A stretch of DNA of 64,000 nucleotides from Hyposmocoma kahamanoa. Lineage: Eukaryota > Arthropoda > Insecta > Lepidoptera > Cosmopterigidae. The stretch spans positions 4,399,538 to 4,463,537 of the forward strand of contig NW_020656077.1 of NCBI RefSeq assembly GCF_003589595.1, in the 5' to 3' direction. The notes under the pieces were generated by a model. That model had not been told where the DNA came from. It worked only from the letters and a program-made list of their open reading frames with translations, and searched no databases. Position numbers and translations under genes: made by a program. Shown here piece after piece: positions 24,801 to 32,500 of the stretch (its first letter is position 1; every line of letters starts with the position of its first letter).

Positions 24801-25357
24801 CATGTATATTTTTCAATAGGCCTTCCGTTGAAAGCGAAAGGTTTGACAACTAATTTGACGCCGTCGACAAAGACCGGCTCTTGAAAGAAATTCAGGCTAT
24901 CCTGTCTTACTTCGCAACGCTTACATCTTACGTCTTAGCTTGCCCAGAAAATTTCACCCTCATTTATGGTTTCGTTAACCCCTGAGGAACTTTGACTTGA
25001 ACATACATTTCAAAAAAAACACTCTCACTCTACAACAAACACAAGTTTACTGAAGATCTAGCAGTTTACCTTAATATATATTTCGTACTGAAGATTTAGC
25101 TTTGCCTTTAGGTGCACAAAATTATTAAAGAAAAATTAAAGTCGAATAATTGACAGTATGGCTCAAACGCTTTATTTAGCCTGTCCCGAAATATGAAAAT
25201 TTTACTAATATTTAAAATTAAATTATTAATAACCATAACATAAATTTCCGTTCACGCTAATTTACACTTTTAATGAATAAAAACTTACGCTGCCATCTCG
25301 AAGGGCAAATGTGTCGTATTCTTTGATAAGCAGAATAATTACGCAGAACAATAACAT
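15820..25357 (-). CDS. Regucalcin/SMP-30-like secreted protein 1 (342 aa)
   Basis: Six minus-strand exons, 25289-25357, 21150-21327, 19684-19881, 18690-18905, 17534-17652 and 15820-16068, join in frame into 342 residues (intron phases 0,1,1,1,0, all GT-AG) and stop at 15820-15822. Exon 1 encodes a signal peptide (MLLFCVIILLI core, likely cleaved near TFA). The rest is an SGL/SMP-30 six-bladed beta-propeller: HAESPVWDSNRKTLYWVD, then NEGKADARGRFWGG, then TISNGITWS, then IPDGMAIDRDGMLWVALM, and EPLAGSIFILHGLGTGG near the end. The four divalent-metal ligands known from regucalcin are present as E46, N136, N187 and D241. Family members are Ca2+/Zn2+-dependent lactonases; insect relatives include the luciferin-regenerating enzyme type. 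The signal peptide suggests action outside the cytosol. The actual substrate is unknown. Exon 1 is 4 kb from exon 2, so its assignment is the least certain part; its phase, donor (GTAAGT) and signal peptide all fit. Confidence 0.87.
16325..16678. mobile_element. GC-rich TIR element with TTA target duplication
   Basis: It lies in intron 5 of regucalcin 1. The left end GCTCAATTTACATTGCGGCG, then GAACGGA, and the inverted right end (minus reading GCGGAATTTATACTGTAGCG, then GAACGGA) form imperfect TIRs. TTA flanks both sides (16322-16324 and 16679-16681), as in PIF/Harbinger-type insertions. The inside is much richer in CpG than its surroundings and holds two strong palindromes (around 16520-16566, with GAATTC at both ends, and 16575-16625). 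Confidence 0.6.
17703..17850 (+). repeat. SINE family B fragment
   Basis: AAGTGACGGTACGTACAAGG, GTGCGTCTGGTGGTAAGCGA and CACGCCTATCTATAACAGG match the other family B copies. It lies in the intron between exons 4 and 5 of the minus-strand regucalcin 1 gene. Confidence 0.65.
17858..18245 (+). pseudogene. Retroposed LINE ORF1-like C-terminal fragment
   Basis: A plus-strand reading gives EEIVEYIRHKAKYTLRVERL, then ESRHNVNF. After a frameshift it gives RVLTEHLSTYIKEEFWPKGV, then MYRRFRGGLPGTSYK and a stop. This is a conserved C-terminus found in nucleic-acid-binding ORF1-type proteins of insect retroelements. It is followed by about 120 bp of UTR and an AAATAAATAAATAA end, so it looks like a 5'-truncated retroposition. 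It lies in intron 4 of regucalcin 1. Confidence 0.6.
19168..19671. mobile_element. hAT-like MITE, family CATCGAG, abutting a splice donor
   Basis: The right end GGTTATATACTCGATG (19656-19671) is the inverse of the left end TATCGAGTA...ATATAACCAG, where about 10 bp are inserted. The TSD is CACATAAC (19160-19167) and CACACAAC (19672-19679), 7 of 8 identical. 504 bp, no transposase. The right duplication overlaps the GTATGT donor of regucalcin 1 exon 3 (19678-19683). Confidence 0.85.
20045..20332 (+). repeat. Dispersed repeat G (ends TTTTTTGAAGTCGGTT)
   Basis: It shares long stretches with 53865-54350: TGGAATTACATCTATTT, GAGGTACCCTCTTTCCA, and GAACCTCCTCCTTTTTTGAA, then GTCGGTTAAAAATA. No coding sequence. 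The element class is not determined. Confidence 0.7.
20340..20480. repeat. SINE family B fragment
   Basis: GCATGGGACTTGGCAACTAA, ATCTCAGGGTGATGGGCGCA and GAGTGACACTGCAACAG match family B. A short poly(A) run follows at 20478-20486. Confidence 0.65.
20698..20870. repeat. MITE D copy
   Basis: ATTATTTAAATAAACGAGTA and ATTGCCACCGAAATTGGGTA follow the palindromic family seen complete at 57656-57860. The left terminus is worn. It lies in intron 2 of regucalcin 1. Confidence 0.55.
21352..21592. repeat. Cluster of palindromic GCATGCAGT / CATGAAGTTG words
   Basis: The block repeats CTGCATGCAGTT (self-complementary core), CTTCATGCAG, CTGCATGAAG and CGTGAATTCGTTATCC on both strands at irregular spacing. 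A similar block lies at 50955-51178. No open frame. It lies in intron 1 of regucalcin 1. Confidence 0.65.
21664..21830 (+). repeat. tRNA-derived SINE (family D)
   Basis: The head CGTGGCTTAGTTGGTATAGC (A box) followed by GGTTCGAATTCGACC (B box) is tRNA-like and is joined to a body containing TTTTTTCTGAGTATTCGATC and AATTTCACAAAAAATAA. An inverted relative is at 48010-48148. The head is not a functional tRNA because the 3' acceptor half does not pair with the 5' end. Confidence 0.75.
22140..22880. other. GC-richer block, probable transposon piece, unrecognised
   Basis: The base composition is clearly richer in G and C than its neighbours and the block is open on several frames (for example 22321-22575 plus, 22201-22797 minus). 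No family motif was seen in any frame. The overlapping open frames on both strands reflect composition rather than a gene. It lies in intron 1 of regucalcin 1, upstream of a LINE fragment, and may be its distant part or a separate element. Confidence 0.3.
23030..23690 (+). pseudogene. Non-LTR retrotransposon 3' part with RNase H remnant
   Basis: Plus-strand reading gives VSLAWISSHIGIRGNETVNQ then YAKNATFSG, the end of a LINE RNase H domain (W-x-x-S-H-x-G-I-x-G-N-E). After a stop it gives CGLRLGHTCSPVFLNKIRV, then GTLDRIFFECP, the region that follows it in I/R1/LOA-type elements. Stops and a lost zinc knuckle show a dead copy. It lies in intron 1 of regucalcin 1. Confidence 0.7.
24060..24310 (+). 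promoter_or_regulatory. GC-richer island with a TATATATA box; promoter-like, uncertain
   Basis: GGTATATATAGTGAGTCG at about 24170-24187 is a good TATA box context. It sits in a 250-bp GC-richer patch (GGCGTCACTCGGTTGCCCGC upstream, GTTCGGCAGACAACCCG downstream) inside AT-rich intron 1 of regucalcin 1. No downstream coding exon was identified. It may be a leftover transposon promoter or 5' UTR. Confidence 0.25.
24598..24636. repeat. Short perfect hairpin
   Basis: AAACATTTGTCTACC and GGTAGACAAATGTTT are perfectly complementary (15 bp) around the loop CCTTAGA. GC pairs extend it by two after one mismatch. Confidence 0.6.
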
Positions 25358-25564
25358 TATTTCTACGAACCGTTCTTCGAGTCAGTACGAACAGTATAAG
25401 ACTAATTGCATACATGGCACTTGCTAATTACTTCATAAGCTTATTTAGCTCACTTCGTGGTCTATTATAGCGTAGAACTATGGTGCATTAATTGATATTG
25501 AAATTAACTAATTTTCACGGAATTGTAACTTTCAACGTAAACCTTTTTTCCTTATATAATAATA

Positions 25565-25766
25565 ACACACACACTCAACATAGCCCCGCGCTAGGGAAAC
25601 CCTGTGTCGCGGGTGCCATAGACACACATATAGGCAACCACAAATTACACCCAAACTCACGAGAGAAACAAATGTAGGTCATACAAATATTTCTCCCGGC
25701 CCGGGAATCGAACCTGGGACCTCTGCGTGGCAGTCCGGCATGGTAACCGTTCGGCCATAGAGGCAG
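25565..25766 (-). repeat. tRNA-derived SINE (family A), minus strand
   Basis: Reverse complement of the family A plan: B box GGTTCGATTCC (plus: GGAATCGAACC), A box with GGCCGAACGGTTACC, and body (CACAAATTACACCCAAACTC on plus). It lies about 200 bp upstream of the predicted start codon of regucalcin 1. Confidence 0.85.
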
Positions 25767-25954
25767 TTAAGTAAGTAAGTTAAGTTAGAGGCAGTTTTTC
25801 CTTATATAAAAACCTGCTAACACACAAACTACACTACACAAAGACAAAATGCACACATAATATCCGGAAAAGTTTGTTACAATTTTGTAATGTTTTTAAC
25901 TGTTTTCTCTAGTTTGTTAATCTTTGATAAATCCGATAACAAAAGACGTTTTAA

Positions 25955-26290
25955 GTATATCTTCTTGATATCGTGTCCAATATACAGCAAGGCTGCCGGT
26001 CATCAGCCCCTCCCGAGATCTTAAAGTCACCTACCAGCGCGCGTGTTAGATAAAGGACGCTGTACAGACGAAGATGGGCACGATGTTGGCTGAAGAGGAA
26101 GCGAAGGCTTTGGTTGAGTCGGAGGACTATCGGGATCATTGATATAATAGGCGGGCTTGAGCCTTTCGGTGATAGTTCTTCCTTCAAGATCGTTCATAGA
26201 GAAACATGGGTTTTTCCGATAAATCGAATTTGCAACGGCTTTTTGTGCCACCTCGATTGTCCTTAATATCTCAAATAAAATTACTCCTAT
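25955..26290 (-). pseudogene. LTR (Ty3/gypsy-like) Pol C-terminal scrap
   Basis: The minus-strand frame has DLEGRTITERLKPAYYINDP, then SPPTQPKPSLPLQPTS, then PLSNTRAGR. A D-R-L-K-P-A motif followed by a proline-rich stretch and T-R-x-G-R is how many gypsy-type Pol proteins end, after the integrase. Only about 70 residues are left and both ends are broken. LTRs were not found. Confidence 0.4.
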
Positions 26291-26365
26291 TGCTACATAC
26301 CGACTAATAGAGGAGTTGTTTTAAAGTGATAAGGACAATAAATTCTACACATCCATTTTGTATTG

Positions 26366-26746
26366 GTATACTACGTGAGTGCGCGAATGACAATAGCGCG
26401 AAAATGGTTGTACGAAAGCTTAAATGCGCGATAGTTCATTTGCGCGAAACCTTAAATGTTCGATAGTTCATTTGCGAGAATGGTCAGTTGCACGAAAGTT
26501 TGAATGCGCGATAGTTCTTTTGTGCGAATGACGATAGCACGAAGACATTTATGGACAAGATTTGACTCCCATGGCTGCAGGTAGTTGCAATTCTTTACAA
26601 TGAAAAGCTTTCATAATAAACTACGTTTATTTTTGTAAAAGTTTATTAGGGTATACTTCCAACATTTAACTTGCCTTCCAGCTTTTGTAAATCTGTCTTC
26701 GTGCTATCGTCATTCGCGTAATCGGCATTCGCACTCACGTAGTACA
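26366..26746. mobile_element. TIR element with internal GCGCGATAGTTCATTTGCG repeats
   Basis: The left end GTATACTACGTGAGTGCG and the inverted right end (minus reading GTGTACTACGTGAGTGCG) match. Next to the left end are about three tandem-like units built on GCGCGATAGTTCATTTGCGC. The right arm repeats GACGATAGCACGAAGAC. No coding potential. Confidence 0.6.
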
Positions 26747-26903
26747 CCCAACTTGGTTTGATTTCAATTACGCTCTTAGATTGAACAATAAGCAACTACA
26801 TTTCTAACGTAGGTATAATTACGTGTATTTTTTATGATGTATCTTTTTATGATGTTTTTTTTATGATCACAAATTACTGCACGAACAAGTCGTGCGTCTG
26901 TGG

Positions 26904-27938
26904 CTTCGAGTATATAACCAGAAATAGAGACGAAATATCATTTATTTTGTTTGAAAACTATTCTGCCAAATTCATTACGGTGACAACCATGGCAACTGCG
27001 CTCCGATTGACCAGCCCGAATTCGAAACAATTATTGCCCGGTGTCGTAAATTGTTCCACTTCAAATCGACCAGTTTAACTTGAGCTTTGCTACGATGGAC
27101 GATAATTGATAAATAACACACATATTTAATATTTAATTACCGATGAAATGTGATTCCTTTTGTTTTGTAATTAAATGTTTTGCTGCTTTTCCCACACCAC
27201 CGAATGGAACAGCCCCCCATAATTAGAGATATTATCTTTATTACAATAAATCATCGAGTATATAACCAGAAATAGAGACGAAATGTCATTTAATTTGTTT
27301 GAAAACTATTCTGCCATATCATTATTGTGACAACTGCACTCCGATTGGCTAGCCCGAGTTCGAAACAATTGACGGGTGTCGTCAACTGTTTCACTTCAAA
27401 TCGACCAGTTAACTTGAGCTGCTATAATGGACGATAATTGCAAAATTACATATTTAATTACCGATGAAATGTGATTCCGTTTGTTTTGTAATTAGATGTT
27501 TTGCTATCTTTCCCACACCACCGAATAGAACAGCACGGCATTGTTAGAGATATTATCTTTATTACAGTAAATACAGAATATTTCTTGGAATATACGGAGA
27601 CGTCCGCACAGGTCAGTAGTTGGCCTGTCTATATTTCAGTACAAACGGGAGTTGATATTTATTAGAGCTGTATCGCTTATGTGTTACCAGGAATATATGG
27701 CCCTTATTTCGTCTCTATTTCTGGTTATATACTCGATGCAATAAATACAGAATATTTTTGGAATAGTTCAGTTGTTGGCGCTGTACTATTTTCTTCTTTT
27801 TATTTATTTTAGCTTTCTAATTTGTGATTTTTAAAACGAGAGTTGATATTTAAAAGTGATATAACGCCCATTTGCCTGATGAGTTGCCAGGAATGGATGG
27901 CCCTTATTTCGTCTCTATTTCTGGTTATATACTCGATG
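26904..27938. mobile_element. hAT-like MITE, family CATCGAG, outer copy (split)
   Basis: It starts CTTCGAGTATATAACCAGAA at 26904 and ends GGTTATATACTCGATG at 27938. The two halves (26904-27251 and 27747-27938, plus one TSD copy) reassemble a normal 540-bp element. The probable TSD is GTCTGTGG/GTAAGTGG (6 of 8). It is itself inserted in a SINE B. Confidence 0.8.
27252..27738. mobile_element. hAT-like MITE, family CATCGAG, inner nested copy
   Basis: CATCGAGTATATAACCAGAA at 27252 and TTCTGGTTATATACTCGATG ending at 27738 are exact inverted termini, extending to about 30 bp. An identical 8-bp duplication CAATAAAT flanks it (27244-27251 and 27739-27746). The target is the outer copy of the same family. 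487 bp, no open frame. Confidence 0.92.
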
Positions 27939-27999
27939 GTAAGTGGTAATTAGCAACGCGCCTACCCATAACAGTTACAGTGTCATTTAAAATAGCATA

Positions 28000-28605
28000 G
28001 ATTTGGAATGGACCTGTCGTCCAATTTGACCTTCGGCAGATACATTGAATCCATGACCAAAAATGCAGCAAGGAAGCTTGGGATCCTTTCCAGGGTGAGG
28101 CGTTACTTTACACCGGGACAGATGCTTCAGCTGTACCAAGCACAAGTCCGATCGTGCGTAGAGTACAGCTGCCATCTTTGGAATGGGTCTGCCACATATC
28201 AACTGGCCACTTTGGGTTCAATTGACAAACGTGTCAAGAGTCTTTTAGGTGACTCGGAATTAGTGGAGACGAAGCTGCAGAGCCTTGAACACCGTCGTAA
28301 AGTTGCTTGCTTATCGGTATTTTTCAGGATATATCGCGGAGAGTGTGCGATGGAATTACACGATTTAATTCCGCCTTCCCCTTTCCATCACCGAGGGACT
28401 AGGAGTTGGCTTGGGCACATTTATAAAGCGAACGGCTATGGAGTGGAATTCCCTGCCTGCAGATTTGTTCACTGAACGTTATAACTTGGGTCTTTTCAAG
28501 GCGAGAGTGAATAGGTATTATATAGGTGTGCATGCTCCATCGTCGACCTCATCGTCACTCTCCATCAGGTGAGATGGAGGTCAAATGCGTACTTATATTC
28601 TATCC
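28000..28605 (+). pseudogene. LINE reverse transcriptase C-terminal fragment
   Basis: The frame 28008-28475 reads ARKLGILSRVRRYFTPGQML, then YQAQVRSCVEYSCHLWNGSA, then LEHRRKVACLSVFFRIY. After a +1 shift near 28430 it continues RTAMEWNSLPADLFTERYNL, then GLFKARVNRYY. This is the thumb/C-terminal region of a Jockey/CR1-like RT (the C-V-E-Y-x-x-x-x-W motif). The 5' RT core is missing. It lies between the two regucalcin genes. Confidence 0.8.
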
Positions 28606-28611
28606 TATACT

Positions 28612-28805
28612 ATACCCGTCACCTTAAGACTTAAAGTTGACAAGTTCCACATGGAACTTGTCAGCTGCTGCTTGGCACATGCTGGTAAAACAACAAGCTA
28701 GTGCTCCCTCTAGCCTACTAAAGCGGAAAGCATTCATGCTTGCACTGCTATTTGGCGGTAGTAACAGTTAAGCTGGCAGTATTTCCCTGGACGAACTCTT
28801 CCACA
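28612..28805 (+). repeat. SINE family B, 3' part
   Basis: TTAAAGTTGACAAGTTCC, GCTATTTGGCGGTAGTAACA and GCAGTATTTCCCTGGACGAA follow the same order as 36690-36870. Confidence 0.6.
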
Positions 28806-29318
28806 AGGATCTGTGCTGCTACCAGTACAGAGTACAGGTGGTGTAGAGGATTACATATTGTTATTTCACGGAGTGATGCTATTTATTAACACAAACAACG
28901 TTGATTGGGATCTTCTTAAAATCATAAAAACTAACCAACATTTTATTGTCCCGGGAATAAAAGTTGGTATTAGTGAACCGAGTCACCCTCTGAATTATCG
29001 TGACATTATCTTTGAATTATAGTCACCATATATCGTTGTTCATTTAGCAGCGCTAATCAATTGACAGATTAGTTCTTTAAAATTTCGCAATATGGCTTCT
29101 TGTCTTCGCGTATAGCCGACGACGCTTAATTTCGAGTTCCTAGGTTTTCGCGATTCTTACACATTGGAAATGAAGCTACATTTTCTCTAAATCGCGTGTA
29201 TTTGTTTTAAAGAAACCAAAGTTTCAAATTTTGTTTTGTTTTGTTTCAAAAACCAAAAACACGCTATTTAGATCCAAAAAAATTTCATTTCCGACGCTTC
29301 GTTTGTTTTTTTTATGAT

Positions 29319-29400
29319 ACCTAAGGATGAGACGAACAAGTTGTGCGCCGCGTGGTAATGGTAAGCAACACGCCTAGCAGTAATGGCAACATGACAAGTT
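29319..29400 (+). repeat. SINE family B, 5' fragment
   Basis: AGACGAACAAGTTGTGCGCC and GGTAAGCAACACGCCTAGCA match the start of family B. The match ends by about 29400. Confidence 0.55.
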
Positions 29401-29518
29401 CAATTGTGAGAACTTGTCATAATTATAAATAATAAGGCAATCTAAACCAAACAACGAAATTAATACACAATAAATAAATAGTACATAATAAATCTATTAT
29501 GTATATTCAAAAATAGTG

Positions 29519-32500
29519 TTAGTAACTGTCGGCGTTGTCCATTCTAAAAGAGTTGTGAGGCATGCCGTGATGTCCGGTGTCGCGAATGGTGAATATGGCC
29601 CCGGCGAGCGGTTCCGCATTCTGGTCCACGCGCAGTCGGGACGTGGTCACGAACAGCTCGTCCATGTTTGGCCCACCCCACGCCATCGATGTGGTCCGAG
29701 AAACTGGTAACTTGTACCCGAAGATTACGTGTCTGGCGTCTGGATTAATGTGCAGTACCTGAACAAAAGCACAATACCAGTATCTGTAATTGGTTCTTAT
29801 CTACTTGTATAGTCAGCAATAAAATTATTTGATCGATCAAACGGCCTGAACACAGAAACGGACATGTGCACCTTGAATTTAAAAAAATAGGAAATTTTGA
29901 CAAAATAAATATAGTGAAGAAAGTCTAGTAAGTTTGTCACATGTGATGCTGATGGCAAAGGTACCGTTTAAACCCAATTAAAGGTCTGCAACATGCACTT
30001 AGAGAAATTCGTAAGACCTGCTAACTCTATCTGCAACTTAGTATTTCCTTGTAATATTATTCAAATATTGATACTCAGTAGAAGTGGTTAGTTAGCGTCA
30101 GACGTGTGCCAGCGTTAGGACTCGAAAGACGTACTTGAGCTCAGTCCCCCACTTTGTATGGTATGGCTGTGTCATTCCTTTGTGCAATATCTCTAAAATC
30201 GCAAAAAATGTCTTGTAGTAGTATTTCATATCCTCTGTAAGTGTTATTTTGATAAATATTTAATTTTCTGCTTTTCGAATTGATTCAAATATTAATCGTT
30301 CGTCGTAATCCAGCTACTGGCCGCAAGATGGCAGCACGTTGAATAAAAGTTCATTATAAAAACAAAACGTGACTTGCAATAAAGGCATTGAACTTTCAAC
30401 GATATAACTGGGTAAAATATAATTATATTTAACTGTTTCCGTGGCCGAACGATTACCATGGACTGCCACGCAGAGGTCCCAGGTTCGATTCCCGGACCGG
30501 GAGAAATATTTGTATGGCTTACATTTATTTCTCTCGTGAGTTTGGGTGTAATTTGTGGTGGTCTATGTGTGTGTCCATGGCACTCGCAACACAGGGTTTT
30601 CATAGTGCGGGGCTATGTTGAGTGTGTGCGTTATTATTATTATATTAACAATCGAGAATTTGTTACATCTTTTTAAATTAGAAACTATGACCAATCATTA
30701 TCAAGGTTTCGTAGTGTTTATTATTTGTTTGTGTGCGTTTTGATGACAGCGGTTCCGGTAGTAATGGAGACCTAAGACACTTCCATTGTTTTTCTCTTCT
30801 GTGGTATTAATAGATGGCATTGTGTGTTACAAACGAATTTAAAAATCAACGCTTACTAACATCGGTAGATGGCACTAATCTTCAACAAAATAAAAGATTA
30901 GCTGCCAGTATCCATTAAAAAAAGTTGTAAGCAATGAGCGCCGTCTAGTTCATTTGTTTATTATTCCTAAAAATTAGAGTAGCTTTGATAAATTGCAGCT
31001 CACCGATGTAAAATAAATTAGTTACAAAATAGCTTTTTGGTACTCGTCGATGGTGCACCAAGAGGTACTAAATACCCAACTACGTTTTCTTATATCGCGA
31101 TTAGAATTCCCTTGAGTTATTGATATATATTGATCAATGGTATGTAAGAGCGGAGGGAGGCAACAGACGCTGGTTACAGTCCAGTCAGATCAAAGCTATC
31201 TTTCTGAGTTATTCGATCTTGATGGTCTTTCCGTCCTGAGTTATTCGATCTTGATGGTCTTTCCGTCCTGAGTTATTCGATCTTGATGGTCTTTCCGTCA
31301 AAGTAATTAATTATATAGTTGATTGTATTAGGCCTTACTTACATTTTTATTTTCTACTCTAATTATTACTTAAGTTATTGTTTTCTAAATTGTTTTAAGT
31401 TGCCTCCGATTAACCAAGTTGTTTTAAAAATAAAAAAAATCGCCAAAAATATTTTGTTTTCCTACTTAGGCGTTTTGTAAATTACGCGTGGCTACATAGT
31501 ATTACTATTAAAAAAAAAACAATATGACTTACTGTGCCTCCAAACATAAGCGCGACCCATAGGTTGCCATTACTGTCTATGGTCATCCCATCTGGGATTG
31601 ATTCGTCATATCCGTACGCCGCAACCTCAATTATAATCCTTCTCCCACCTGCATAACGGCAATTACTTTACACTCGTATGAATAGTTCGAAAGATGCAAG
31701 CGCACCTTTAACTCTATCTTCTTGTACTATGTAAAAAGTGGATTGCAACACAGCTGTGTGTATGAGTGATGATAAGAGGTACGTATACGTAGGTACGTAG
31801 GACTATACTCGTAGTACCCCTATACTTATTAAATAGTACCCGGTGTCTTACTACAACTTACACACTTTAAGCATGTTAGACACCATGCTCTTACTTCGCC
31901 CGTTCGCATTTGACCTTTCAAACATTGTGTACACTGAGTAATTTTATATGCCTTTTTAAGGACATCCACGGATCCCTAATCTGGTTAAGCTATGTACAGC
32001 GAGGCTGATTTTCCTCACGCACACAAATCAATCTAAGCTGTATTTGTAGAAGGCCGCTACAATTTTTTTTGTTATTAAAACTTTTATTACATTCCAAAAT
32101 GAAGTAGGTACAAATGAGTTTTTAGACTCGTATTTTGTAATGAGCACTGTGCAGTAAGTATTTGAAGTACTTACACATGAAACACATATTTGATATATAA
32201 ATCATTGACCTACCAATAAATGGACGTCGGGTCTGCGCTTAAAAGTGTCCGCATCTATAGGGCGTTAAAATCACATACAGAGCGTCAATCGCGCAACAGT
32301 CTTCGTTTGTTCGACTGTCAGCGCGGTTGTCAATCATGCAGTACCATATAATAATAACTTGTAAAAATTACTGCAGTAAAGTGTAAAAACAGGGTTTTGT
32401 ACCATATTTTCACTAAACAAATATATTGTGTTGTCATAGTTCTCATTTAAAAATGTTATTTTGTGTAGTTTTATAGTATTTAATTTATATATAAATGAAC

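Larger units (their letters stand above)
26868..27990. repeat. SINE family B split by MITE insertion
   Basis: GCACGAACAAGTCGTGCGTC (26879-26898) continues after the MITE as TAATTAGCAACGCGCCTACC (27947-27966) and CATAACAGTTACAGTG, as in the uninterrupted copy at 17703. Confidence 0.6.

Noticed and set aside
25955..26290. Complete LTR retrotransposon
   Set aside because: Only a C-terminal Pol-like scrap is visible; no LTR pair, primer-binding site or RT was found around it.
31204..31299. CRISPR-like array
   Set aside because: The three 32-bp units are directly adjacent with no spacers; it is a minisatellite in a eukaryotic intron.
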